Positions 22,049-33,116 of a DNA stretch of 64,000 nt are shown here, piece after piece; the stretch's first letter is position 1; every line of letters starts with the position of its first letter. Both the position numbers and the translations under genes were made by a program. Under the pieces are notes generated by a model that worked only from the letters and a program-made list of their open reading frames with translations, had not been told where the DNA came from and ran no database searches. The DNA is from Berberis thunbergii. Taxonomy: Eukaryota; Streptophyta; Magnoliopsida; Ranunculales; Berberidaceae. The stretch is taken from NCBI GenBank assembly GCA_003290165.1, contig QNQO01002088.1:1-64000 (forward strand), read 5' to 3'.

Positions 22049-22215
22049 TTTTGGCCGGTTTGGTATTTGCGCCTGATTTGCATGTCTGATCGGTTAGAAT
22101 TACTCTTTTATCTCTCTTCTTTAAAGTATTTGTGATTGTGTTTAAAAAAAGATGGATAAAAAGTGTAAATCTGCCGATCAAACATGCAAATCAGGCCGGC
22201 AAACCAAGTCGGCTA
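22049..22215. mobile_element. Hairpin-forming MITE (first copy)
   Basis: The left arm has ggccggtttggtatttgcgc and cctgatttgcatgtctgatcgg. The right arm is close to its reverse complement (ccgatcaaacatgcaaatcagg, then caaaccaagtcggc). The arms are about 60 bp around a TA-rich loop. No clear target duplication was found. Confidence 0.6.
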
Positions 22216-23060
22216 AAAGTACTCCTCACATTCTATATGTATGCATATAGTAGCACACGTGAGAGAATTATGACAACTACAATAAAGAAATCTCTCTCTA
22301 TGATCTTTGGAAATTTGCAACTCGAAATTTGCTTTTGCTTCTAATTAGTCCATGTTTGATTCACAGAAAATGAAAATGGTTGATTTGAAAATGTTTTTCA
22401 AACATAAATACATTTTCATGTCCATCTTCTATATGTTTGGCGGTGAATGAAACATACCTGACATTTTTTTCATGTCCGGTGTTGACTTACTATATGCAAA
22501 ATAAAACTTGTCAAAATTTGATATCTTATTCATTTATATTTTCATAATAATCACATGAACACATTATCATAAATTAACGTGTGAGTAAATCTGGGTAAGA
22601 AAATGAAAATAAATGGTTTAGCAAACTGATTTGAGTGCTTGAGTGGTCAAATCGTCCTGCTAAAAATCTTGGCATATATAACAACTGTTGCAAATCAATT
22701 CTCTGAGAAATTAAAAAAATAATAATAATAATTTCACGTGAGTTGTCCACTACTTGCAATTGAAAATATCAGCAAATAAATTGTCTTTATAGCGGATTAC
22801 AGTGAACCAATCTGGGCTCTATAAGCAAACTTCTGAATTACAAATTTGACCCATCCACACACTTTCACTTGACCTGCCAAGAAAAAATTTCTAATTTAGG
22901 GTTTTTGTTTTTTTCAGTACTCAGCACTAAGCATCTCATTGATGCTTATTAAGTTGTTCCTGATTTAGAACCGATTAAGAAATTTTTGTTCTGATTAGAA
23001 GTAAAAACAAATATTCAATCAAAGTGAATCACTTTTTATTTAGAACAAAAAACAAATGTT
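22216..23060. other. AT-rich intergenic DNA at the end of the first copy
   Basis: No gene or clear element. It includes short A-runs and a gataaaatgaaaat-type simple composition, and is near-identical to 51076-51920. Confidence 0.5.
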
Positions 23061-23091
23061 ATCCCCCCCCCCCCCCCCCCCCCCCCCCCCA
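23060..23091. repeat. Poly-C tract of about 30 bases
   Basis: An almost pure C run (then ccacccc) where the second copy has only ctccccaccaccccaa at 51927. It lies about 110 bp left of the duplication junction. It may be a real expansion or a consensus artefact. Confidence 0.8.
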
Positions 23092-23201
23092 CCCCAATTG
23101 TGTTTTGCTTTAAATTCCCTAAATGTGGACAAAACTGAGTTTAATTGGCAATGTTAAATGGTCATAGTGGTGTGTTTAGTACAATGCAAAATTTTGTCAA
23201 G

Positions 23202-23717
23202 GTCATTGAACTATGGTAGAAATTTCAATTATGGAATTTTATTTCAGGCGTGAAACCGATACGAAATTTAAGGGATAATTCTGATGTGGCTATCATCTTC
23301 TGAAGTAAACAAGGTCAAATGAAAGAAAAATGATGGTGCTGGCATGTGTGTTATTTTTGAAAAGTTTTAGTTCAATAAGAACACATATACCTACATAGAA
23401 ACTTCCGAGCAACTTATACAATGAAATAATTGCACGGGAAACTTTGTTTTCCATGTGAACATGAACATTATCTTCAAATTAGATTAGAATGAGTACCTAG
23501 TAGAATCTATTATTGTGACGTAGAAAGTGATGAACTAGTCCAATACTCTCTTAATCACAACCTGGAAGGAAAGACATGATAAGTCTCAAATAAACTGTGA
23601 TGGATAGTTTGGAAAGATATGTACACTTGGTTCTTCAATTTATATTTTCCCACAAATTAAGCTTGCTAAAATCAGTGTCATTTCATTTCATTTATCTTCC
23701 TTAAGGAGACTTCCAAA
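23202..23717 (+). promoter_or_regulatory. Upstream region of the kinase-bearing LRK10-like gene
   Basis: Close to 16075-16588 in sequence, which is how the paralogue family was recognised. It ends with a leader and the ATG at 23718. The duplication junction lies at its left edge, so any regulatory DNA further upstream now comes from the end of the other unit copy. Confidence 0.55.
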
Positions 23718-25907
23718 ATGGTCCCCCAACTGATATAAACGTCACCTACTTCAACAATTGTCCTCACTCCATCCCGGGTACATTACCATGTCCTGGAGGC
23801 CCTTATGGAAGTGGTTACCAGATTGCACTTACGAACTCTCGTGATGATGTTGCAACATATGAACCATGTGACAGTAGTGTGGTGATCCCAGTTCTTCAAG
23901 AGTTTGTTAATGGATATGGTATTCAAGAGAGGAGTGGCAGGACTGGAGAAGCAGTTGAGGTGGTATTGAGGAATGCTTTTGGCAATCAGTCTAAGGATGT
24001 GTTTGGAACAAAGATAAAGTGAATGAAAAAAAAAAAGGTTAACCATCAGGACAGAGAATGCTAATGGCTACAGGATCCTTGTTTACCAAAAATCTCTTAT
24101 CATGTGTACAAATAATCTTTTTGTGATTTAGTTATACGCAACTGTTTATAGAACAGTGTTTACGTTTACTTCTAAACACAAGTATTTGTGCTAATAGTAT
24201 GACAGCTCAATGGTTAGAGCTTGGCGGATGGTATCACTAGGTCATGAGTTCAAACCTAGCTTGTGGCATCTTTATGAATTCTGGAATCCGATAAAAACCC
24301 TGCTTGCTTTTCAAAAAAAAAAAAAAAAAAACACAAGTATTTGATATTCAACTAAAAGTGATAAAAATCAGTAGGAAGATATGCATCTGCTTCCATTAAC
24401 TGTGAACGATTTGATGATTGTGCTGCAGGGAACGAGCCAGGGAACGAGAAGGTTATAATAATAGGTATGTATTGATTCAATTCATTCTATTCCACAAAAA
24501 ATTAAACAAAAATGCTAGGAATCTATGTTTTTGCAACCATATTTTGTAATCAGGATGACGTGGCGTGATCTCGAAATCATGATAAAAGAAATCTCTAAAG
24601 ATTTATATGTATCTTAATATTGTAAAAAACTCTTCTAACAATGTCACATCATCCCAATTACAAAACATAACTAAAAAACCTGATTTCCTACCTCACTCAA
24701 AATTAAATTATCACGAAAAGAGCAGTATTATCATAACTGCAACAGATGCTTTATCTTATTTGACTTTTATCTCTTCTATTGTGTTACAGCTGTCATTGTG
24801 GCTTTAACACTCCTCACAGTGGCAACAATAGCTATTGCATTTTGTTGCTTAAGAAGAAAATCAAACACTTCAATTGTCATGTGGAAGAGAAAGACAGAGA
24901 AATGCAAAAAGGTTGAAGCTTTCTTAAAAGATTGTGAGCTATTGGAGTTGAAACGATGCAAGTATAAAGATGTTAAGAAAATGACGAACTCATTCAAACA
25001 CAAAATAGGCCAAGGAGGGTACGGAAGCGTCTTCAAGGGACAACTACGTGACGGAAAAGCAGTGGCCGTGAAGGTCTTGAGTGAATCCAAAGGTAATGGT
25101 AATGAATTCATCAATGAAGTTGCAGCTATTGCCAGGACCTCCCATGTTAACATAGTTACTTTGATAGGCTTCTGTATTGAGGGCACGAAAAGAGCCCTTA
25201 TATATGAGTTCATGCCCAATGGATCTCTCGAAAAATTCATTTACAACAAAATCACATTGGAGCCACATTTCCAGTTTGGGTGGGAGAAATTATACAAAAT
25301 AGCAATTGGGATTGCTCGTGGATTAGAATACTTGCACCGTGGTTGTAACAAACAAATTCTTCATTTCGACATAAAACCACATAACATCCTCTTAGATGAG
25401 GACTTTGCTCCAAAGATAGCTGATTTTGGTCTCTCTAAGTTATACAATGTGAAGGAGAGTCTAGTATCGATGACAGGTGCTAGAGGGACTCCAGGCTATA
25501 CCGCACCTGAATTGTTCTCTAGAAATTTCGGAGGAGTTTCTCACATGGCAGATGTATATAGCTATGGAATGATGATTCTTGAAATGGTTGGAGGGAGAAA
25601 GAACATCGACGTAAGGGTGACTAATATCAGTGAAATATACTTTCCTCATTGGATATATAAGCGTCTAGATTTGAATGAGGATCTAGGACTACATGGAATC
25701 ACAACTGTGGAGGACCAAGAAATTGCGCAAAAGATGGTTTTGGTAGGTTTGTGGTGCATACAAATGGTTCCTCTTGACCGCCCGCCAATGAGTAAAGTGT
25801 TGGATATGTTAAGAGGGAGCATTGACGCCTTGCAAATTCCACCCAAACCTTTCTTGACTTCTCCTTCAAGGAAAGAAGATTCCTGCACCAGTATATCAAA
25901 CATGTAA
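23718..25907 (+). CDS. LRK10-like receptor kinase, intact kinase exon but broken exon 1
   Basis: Exon 2 (24429-24464) and exon 3 (24790-25907) join in phase and read a membrane segment (VIIIAVIVALTLLTVATIAI) and a complete Ser/Thr kinase. In the frame counted from 24798: glycine loop GQGGYGSV 71-78, Lys92 of VAVK, Glu107, catalytic loop HFDIKPHN 190-196, DFG 209-211, GTPGYTAPE 230-238. HFD in place of HRD marks a non-RD kinase, the LRK10L/PR5K type. The C-terminus is complete. Exon 1 (23718-24021) is a relic: ATG followed by MVPQLI and a stop, because the signal peptide and GUB_WAK domain are deleted. Only NVTYFNNC through GNQSKDVF remains, in another frame. A SINE lies in intron 1. It is likely a pseudogene, or a kinase that needs another upstream exon. 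Confidence 0.8.
24189..24328 (+). mobile_element. tRNA-derived SINE in intron 1
   Basis: A-box agctcaatggttagagc and B-box ggtcatgagttcaaacc are followed by a 3' unit and a poly-A tail. It is flanked by 15-bp target duplications aaacacaagtatttg (24174-24188 and 24329-24343). The paralogues at 17050 and 45838 have one uninterrupted copy of this target, so it inserted after those paralogues separated. It looks young: the duplications are perfect. Confidence 0.9.
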
Positions 25908-26101
25908 AATTTGTATTTTGTATTGTGTCTATGCGACTTCATGTGGACCATGTGAAACACATTTAATTAAATGGAAAACATATAGCATTTTGGATTTGTT
26001 GGATAATATGTAATGTGTTCAGATCTTTCTTAGTTGATCTTTCTTAGTAATGGAAGTTTTTATTTATTTATTTATTACTGTTAGAAACTTTTTTTTGCTC
26101 T
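25908..26101. other. 3' flank of the kinase gene
   Basis: AT-rich DNA after the stop codon, with possible polyadenylation context (attaaatgg near 25967) and a tttatttatttatt run. No other feature is seen. Confidence 0.4.
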
Positions 26102-26240
26102 TAGGACCGAAACCGGCCCGTAAATCGGTTACCCGGTCAACTCGGTCCGGTTTCAGGTCTCATAAACACGGGCCCGAATTGTTCGGGCCGGTTTTCGGTT
26201 TTTAACTTTTGGGCCGATTACCCGTACTTGCCCAGCCCTA
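26102..26240 (-). mobile_element. Truncated hAT end, same family as element 2
   Basis: The reverse complement begins tagggctgggcaagtacggg and continues with aatcggcccaaaagttaaaa, clearly the left end of hAT element 2 (14936). Only about 139 bp remain, and the opposite end and target duplication are missing. It lies at the edge between the kinase gene and the Tat element. Confidence 0.75.
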
Positions 26241-28358
26241 GTATACTAGATGGTGAGGCGTTTAGCGTCTGTGAGGTATTTTTCTCGCCCAACAAGGCTT
26301 CAAGGCAACATTGGAGAGTGTTCGTTTCAAATACTCTTTGCCATTCGATCTTGAGATTGTTCTGCCTAGGCAGAATGATAGTCCTTGTTGTCCAAGGTCT
26401 AGTTATATTGCACTTTATCCGTGTATGTTCCAGTCAGGGTTTCTCTTTCAAGTCCCGGAGATTTTTTGGGACAATTTAGATTTTAAGGGCATTCCTCTTG
26501 CCCAAACGGGCCCCACCGAATGGAGGGTGATGGTTTCTACTTGTGCGAGAGTCATTCTTACTGGCATTCTCTTGACTATTAGGGTTTTGCATTCGGTAGT
26601 TGGACTTGTACTGACCAAGAATATTTGTTTTCTTCATTCCCCGCTTGTTTTGGGAAAGTCAACGACGATTGCTAGGACTAGTCGAGGTTTTTGTTTTATG
26701 CTTTTGTCAAATCCAGTCACTTTAACTTGCGGGGTTGTCAGATTATGCGATCGTTTCGAGTCTCTAACAAATGGAAGGATCTGCAACTGTTTGTGGTGGA
26801 ACATGCGATAAGTGACTGTTTTTCGAAGCTTCATGTGGTTGTTGTGGAGTCATTTCTTGTTGAGGAGGTTATGGAGCATAGTGGCTTATACACTTTTAAC
26901 AAGGCGGAACAAGCTTTGCTTACTGAATCTTGAGCTGCTGAGATTGTTGCTCGTGCTGATCCTGTTGGTGTTAGTGATGCTAGCATTGATGGGAAAGTGA
27001 GCTTCGATAGGGTTGTTACGGATCTCAATGCTCCTGTTAGCATTTGGTGTTGCCGACTCGACCACTAAGAAGAGGAAGCTTTTGAGGATTCCTAGTCCGT
27101 CGAAGCAATTGGCGATCACCACTAGCCATGTTCCCAAGAGGAAACGACTTTCTGGTTCCACCCATGGTACTACTCAAACTGCTCATCGTTCGAGTTCTTC
27201 TGATAAGGAGGGTAGGAAAGAGGATCACCTCTCTCTCTTGAGGAGGTCGAGGAGATGAATCAAGCGCTGGAGAGGAGCAAGAAGGAAGTGGCTCATCCAT
27301 TGGACAAGAGTGAGAAGATGCTTCTTTCTAATCATGGTGTGCCCGACATCATCAAGTGGTCTGATGATGATCCTCGAATTATTTGACAATAAAATGGCAG
27401 TCTAAGGATCCGAATACGACAAAGACCCTAGCCGACTTTGAATTTAATTCGTTGTGCGAATAGGAGGTCGCCGATCATGGCTAGAACTCTAAGGCACTTC
27501 CTCCTCCTTCTCCCATTTGTGTTGTTGACACAGTGGAGTTCCCTGTTTCTTCTCCTGCCCGTTTGACTTCTCTTGTTGCTGCTACCACTACTACTCATCC
27601 CACCCATGCCACGACCGCTTCACAGTGAAAAGGCAAGAGTGATTTTTCTATTATCACACTACTCCTACCGTTCTTCCGACTGTTGGGTGGAGAGGGCTCC
27701 AATGCCTGTTCGGTAGCCTGTCATTCATCTCAACCACGACCTCAAGTAGATAATAGAAGGGATGAATCACCTTACTTATGCTGGGGTGATGGGGTCAGTT
27801 TCTCAGGCAGCCCGTGGTTAGGTGTCTGCTCTGAAGAGGAAGATGGAAACACACTTACTGGTGGTCTCTCATGTTCTTTGTCAGTTGGACATGTTCAAAG
27901 CTTGTTGTGTAGAGGAAGAGAAGGCAGTTGGGGCTACTCATGCTTCTCTGAGAGAGGTGGAGACCGCGCGAGACAAATTCGCTGTTGAGCTTGAGTCTTC
28001 TAAGACTGAGTTGAACGAAGTCCATAATCGGCTGGACGAGGTGGAAAGGGAGTTGTCTGTCAAGAAGGTTGATCATGATGAGGCCATGCGTTCTGTTATT
28101 GAGCAATCACTCAGCCATAAGGTTGCTGAGGAACGGGTGGAGCAATTAACCACTGTGTTTGATGATGTTAAGTCAGATGTTTTCACAATGTTGACCACCA
28201 TCATAGGACAACTTATTTCGACCAAGAACGAGTTCGCTGCAACTAAGATTGCGGAAGTAGCGGATTGGAGGAGAGTTGTCGATGGACGAATAGACCTTGT
28301 TGACTACATGGAGGGGGATGACATTAATTTGTCTAAATATTGTGGTTTGGTTGACTAG
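26228..28358 (+). pseudogene. Opposite-strand ORF of the Tat element (second copy)
   Basis: Several frames in order. First, a region with YIALYPCMFQSGFLFQVPE, then LDFKGIPLAQTGPTEWRVM (about 26311-26560), resembling Pfam Transposase_28 (putative gypsy-type transposon), a domain seen in extra ORFs of Tat-lineage elements. Next, a low-complexity Ser/Arg/Lys region (27013-27258), and last a coiled-coil part ending MEGDDINLSKYCGLVD (27822-28358). Shifts and stops break it. It reads opposite to gag, fitting an antisense ORF. The first copy has only its last part within the window. Confidence 0.5.
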
Positions 28359-28789
28359 GTTTTTGAGGACGATGATGGCGAGGAATGTGTTTTGGATCCA
28401 ACAAGTGATCCGGTTGATGAAAAACCATTGTCTCCTCCTCCTTCCGATCCCGTTCCATCGTCGATCCCTGCTGTCGAAGAGAGACCTTCGTCTCTCTTGC
28501 TGCTAATGTTGTTGCAGATCCTCTTCCTAGAGATGCTTTGATCATTTCTAATGTCTCTTTTCCAACTATTCTATCTTCTTCTTCAGATGTAACTGAATAG
28601 CGTTATGAATGACAAGTTTCTCTTTGTTGACATCCTTGTGCTTTGACTTTATTGTATTTATCGTTCGTTGAGTTGCATGTTATTCTTTCGTGGTTGCAAA
28701 TTTTTTATTGTCTTGGATCAATCACAATATCTGATCGTACATAATAAATGTGCATTGATCTCTTTATTCATACCTTAGTACATTTGGTC

Positions 28790-29446
28790 CGACGATTAGT
28801 TGATCAAAAGATTTTTCGCGTAAGTTGACTTATACGTCCCAACTTGGGTAGATTTACTTCATGGTTCGACATATTGGTCGACCATAAGATTTTACGAGTA
28901 AGTTCACTTATACGTCCCAACTTTTGTAGATTTACTTCATGGTCTGACATATTGGTCGTCCAGAGGGTTTTTATGAATATGTCTCGACTTATATGTCCAA
29001 ACTCCTACTTCGTGGTTCGACGTGTTGATCGACCAGAAAGTTTTTACGAATACGTCTTGACTTATACATCTAGACTTTTACTCCGTGGTCCGACATATTG
29101 GTCGGCCAAACGGTTTTTTATGTATACGTTCAGACTTTTACTCCATGGTCCGACATATTGGTCGGCTAAAAGGCGTTTTACGTATAGGTTTTGACTTATA
29201 CGTCTGACTATTACTTCGTGGTTCGACATGTTGGTCGACCAGAAGGTTTTTATTAGTACATCTTGACTTATATGTCAAGAGTTTTACTTCGTGGTCCGAC
29301 ATGTTAGTCGGCCAGAAAGTTTTTTTACTAGTAAGTTGATTTATACGTCCCAACTTTTGTAGATTTACTTCGTGGTTGATCAGACCAGAAGTTTTTTGTT
29401 TATGTCTGAATTATACGTCCTAACCTTTTATTTGTATCTCAACATG
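28790..29446. repeat. 60-80 bp tandem array in retrotransposon (second copy)
   Basis: Same array as 995-1672, here with cleaner units: each ends acttcgtgg or acttcatgg and begins ttcgacatgttggtcgaccag or a variant. The regular unit lengths support this copy as the better sequence. Confidence 0.82.
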
Positions 29447-29924
29447 TTGATCGTGCTAGTTGCTTTGAATCGTTTGGCTTTAATGCCTTGACTTAACTTG
29501 ATTGTTTGAACGTAATATGGAGGGTTTGAACTTGGAGTTTTAATGATAATCCTATTTTAGATGCTTAACATTCTATAATCGAAGTAGTTGTTCTTTCTTT
29601 GTCTAGAACTTCTTGGTTCGTAATGTTGGTCATCTTAGCTTGTCTGCTTGTTTTGTGGGTATTACGTTACAACTAGGATTCATTTATGAATAGTCTGTGC
29701 AATGTATATTTCTGCTTGACTGCTGCTTGATTGACGTAGTCCCTTATGATGACATGGGGTTGATTCCTGCACACCCTTGTTGTTTGTGGAATACTCTTAT
29801 CAAATTTTAGATTGTCTTTGGTTTCGTATCGCCCTAGAATATGCTTTGGTGTTGTTTCATCTTGAATTGACTGTGTCTATTTTAAACTCATTTGTTGCAA
29901 CATTTTTATACGATTCTCCTGTAG
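29447..29924. other. Retroelement interior, no recognisable gene (second copy)
   Basis: Duplicate of 1673-2155. No domain recognised. Confidence 0.4.
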
Positions 29925-30352
29925 CATTGATAGTTTTTCCGTCACGTATACGGTCATCATGAGGTAGCTAATAAACTCAAAATGTTTCTTTGTCAAATCC
30001 TTGGGTGTGTGCTCTTCAAGAAGTCCATGGGTGTGCGTTCTTCAAGGTATTTCGATTGGTGATTCTTTTGGCAATCAGGTGAGCTAAAGGAATCCAGTAC
30101 CAAATTGTCCAATTATGCTCACATCAGCGCCAACTGCCAAGGCTTCCATGAACTTATAGATTTCAGACCTTGCAACTGTATCAAATTTATTCGACGAATC
30201 GAATTCATTTACGTAAGTTCCTTTGTCAATAATGAGGGAAGCGTTGGTTGCCTTGTCAAGGATAATGTGGATCAAGCTCGTGTTCGTCAGTGAGACCCTC
30301 AAACTCAATCAGTTGGTTGATTTTTGCCTGAAGTGTAAATGTCTGTGTTTCC
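29925..30352 (-). pseudogene. HSP90 N-terminal fragment captured in a retroelement (second copy)
   Basis: Better preserved than the first copy. The frame from 30308 to 30084 reads IIDKGTYVNEF, then KFMEALAVGADVSIIGQFG, the HSP90 lid and GQFGxGF motif. Before it lie the N-terminal piece TFTLQAKINQLI and an LTDE piece, and after it LIAKRI, a YLEER piece and KKHSEFISY with a VTEKT ending. All are in HSP90 order, with deletions between pieces. No intron is visible, but the fragment is too broken to tell a cDNA from a genomic source. It sits between gag and the 3' array of the element. Confidence 0.85.
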
Positions 30353-30552
30353 CGTTGTGAGTTGTTGTAGTGGTTCTTTTGGTCTCGTTCAATGATATTG
30401 GTGCTCCTGTTTCGATTTAGATTAGCCGAGTGGGTGCTGCCATTGATCGCTTCTTGGATCGGTAAAATTGTTAATTTCCTCTAGATATGCAGTGTAGGGT
30501 ATATATTAGTTCTCTAGGTTGTTCTTTTGATCCTGTAGTAGCGTCTACCTTC

Positions 30553-31874
30553 TATTTCCCTTTAGACTGCTTGTTTGGCGGCTCGACGAATTCCTCGAGT
30601 CGCCCTTTTTGAATCCAGTACTCAATTTTGTCCTTCAGGTTATAGCAGTCTTCAGTGTCGTGCCCGTGATCCTTGTGGAAAGAGCAGTACTTACTTTTGT
30701 CTCGCTCATCTGGGTTTCCTTTCATTTTGAGCGGCCAGTTGACATCGTCCCATTTCGCCATGGATTTCAGTATGCTTGCTCAACTCGTTTTAAGGCGGTG
30801 TATGGTTTATAAGTCTTCTTCACTATGTTTGTCACTCGTTCATGTCTGGGCCTTGTAGATTGCATCTTTTCGGGCTCCTGCTAGTAGAATTCGGATATCC
30901 CATTGGTCGAATGCCTCTTCGACTGGATGTTTTCCTCTCGAGGTCTATCATCTCTCCTTTCTCTCTTCTTCAATTGGACCTCCCTTTTGAATTCGTTCAT
31001 TTTTTTTGCTGCTAACATCTCCTCAAGGGTGATGTGTTTTTGGGCAGTCATCAACAAGGTTTCCATATTCTTCAAAGGGTCTAGATTTCGAGAATTGTAA
31101 AATGATCCTCTTTTTAGTCCGGAGGTGTAGGTGGAAATGGCCGTGTCATTGCTGCTACCGTCAATCATAGTCAACTCATTAGTAAAATGAGTGACGTACT
31201 CCCTTATAGTTTCTTCGAGCTTCTGTCTGATGTGAAGCAAGTAGTGTGCATCATTTCTCATCCGCTTGCTGCCAATGAACCTTGTGATGAAGGCAGTGGC
31301 TAGCACTTGGAAGGAGTCTATCGACCTCGGTGGTAGGTTGTTGAACCAACTAATCGCCGTGGAGTTGAGGCTGGTTGGAAATGTTCGACATAGGATGGAC
31401 TCCGTGTTCTCTTTCAATGCCATCATGTGGTGGAAGTGTCACAGATGGTCTGTCAGATCAGTGGTGCCATCGTACGCCTCGAGCTTTGGTGGGATGAACT
31501 TTTTCAGTATAGGAGTTACCATGAGTACGTTAGAGAACGACGGTCTGGCCAATTCATATAACACATCTGTGACCCCGATCCTAAATGAAACCTGTGTAGA
31601 GATCCCATCGTTCTACGAGGCATCTTATGGTGGTTTGTTGCCTTTGAGATTCACTTGCTGAAGTTCTGGAGGAACTTCATTATTTTCTCGGATACAGTTG
31701 GCAGAGTTTTTTTGTGGAGGTGCTTGGACATGGTCGACTGAAGTATGCATTATTAGCAATCCAAGCTTCACAAGTGGAAGGATTGCTTTCATTGTTGCTA
31801 GGTTGGGGGTCTGTAAAATGCTCAATTTGTTCTAACCTTTTATCACGAATTAGAACTAAGGAGGTTTCCAACTA
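30553..31874 (-). pseudogene. Ty3/gypsy gag (second copy, largest gag ORF)
   Basis: A 181-codon frame (31426-30881) reads the gag core: TAISWFNNLPPRSIDSFQ, RFIGSKRMRNDAHYLLHI, REYVTHFTNEL and the downstream basic coil. Upstream on the same strand, 31871-31430 holds the N-terminal part in other frames, with a KLEAYDGTTDLTDHL piece. The nucleocapsid part (30761-30552) reads YCSFHKDHGHDTEDC, a C-H-H-C zinc-knuckle-like motif common in gypsy gag. Frame breaks separate the three parts, so it is not intact, but each part is close to full length. Confidence 0.85.
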
Positions 31875-31902
31875 CAAACTCTATTTTTTTAAAGAAAATT
31901 GT

Positions 31903-32113
31903 CGTTCCCCACGGACGACACCAAACTGATGCGTCCAAATCTAGTCTCCTATAAATCTAACCTGCAAAACAAATGTTAGATTGCCAAAGACCACCCGTTT
32001 TGTGGCCGAAGGCACTCCGACGCTGAAGTCAATAACTCTGTTGGTGATAAAGAATAATCTGAACAGAACTCTATTAAAATTGCATATTTTTGTTGAATGT
32101 TCCTTTACTTTAT
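31903..32113 (-). mobile_element. Tat-type LTR remnant plus primer-binding site (second copy)
   Basis: Duplicate of 4137-4347. The primer-binding site here reads with one extra C (gttccccacgg on the plus strand). The LTR is truncated at the same base next to kinase sequence, so the truncation predates the segmental duplication. Confidence 0.6.
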
Positions 32114-33116
32114 ATAAGGGCTCTTTTCGTGCCCTCAATACAAAAGCCTAGCAAAGTAACTATGTTAACATGGGAAGTCCTGCTAATAATTGCAACTCCG
32201 TTGATGAATTCATTACCATTACCTTTGGATTCACTCATGACCTTCACGGCCACTGCTTTCTGTCATGTAGTTGTCCCTTGAATGACCTCCTTGGCCTATT
32301 TTGTGTTTGAATGAGTTCGTCATTTTCTTAACATCTTTATACTTGCATCGTTTCAACTCCAATAGCTCACAATGTTTTAAGATCGAAAGCTTCAACCTTT
32401 TTGCACTTCTCTGCCTTTCTCTCCCACATGACAATTAAAGTGTTTGGTTTTCTTCTTGAGCAACAAAATACAATAGCTATTGTTGCCACTGTGAGGAGTG
32501 TTCCAGCCACTATGGCACCTGTACACAATAAAAAGTCAAATAAGATAAAGCATCTGTTGCAGTTATGATAATAGTGCTCTTTTCGTGATAATTTAATTTT
32601 CTGTGGCATAGAATGAATTGGATCAATATATACCTATTATAACCTTCTTTGGCTCGTCCCTGCAGCACAATCATCAAATCGTTCACAGTTAGTGGAAGCA
32701 CATGCATATCTTCCTACTGATTTCTATCACTTTTAGTTGAATAACAAATACTTGTGTTTAAAAGTTGTAAAGGTAAACACTGTTCTATAAACAGTTGCGT
32801 ATAACTAAATCACAAAAAGATTATCTGTACACATGATAAGAGATTTTTGGTAAACAAGGATCTTGTAGCCATTAGCATTAACTATTTTTTTCATTCACTT
32901 TATCTTTGTTCCAAACACATCCTTAGACTGATTGCCAAAACCATTCCTCAATACCACCTCAACTGCTTCTCCAGTCCTGTCACTCCTCTCTTGAATACCA
33001 TATCTATTAACAAACTCTTGAAGAACCGGAATCACCACACTACTGTCACATGGTTCATATGTTGCAACATCATCATGAGAGATCGTAAGTGCAATCTCGT
33101 ATCCACTTTGATAAGG

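Larger units (their letters stand above)
1..23201. repeat. Tandem segmental duplication, first copy (left part only)
   Basis: The first base matches position 27788 and collinear near-identity runs to about 23201, where the match to 52046 ends. In the first 820 bases I count about six differences from the second copy. Genes, TEs, target-site duplications and intergenic DNA are all duplicated, so this is one segmental event. The left part of the unit (homologous to 23202-27787) should lie just outside the window. Structural differences from the second copy are listed separately. Confidence 0.95.

Noticed and set aside
26631..27300. Overlapping frames on both strands between the kinase gene and the coiled coil
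   Set aside because: They overlap one another; only the plus-strand series fits the order of a TE ORF, so the others were left out.
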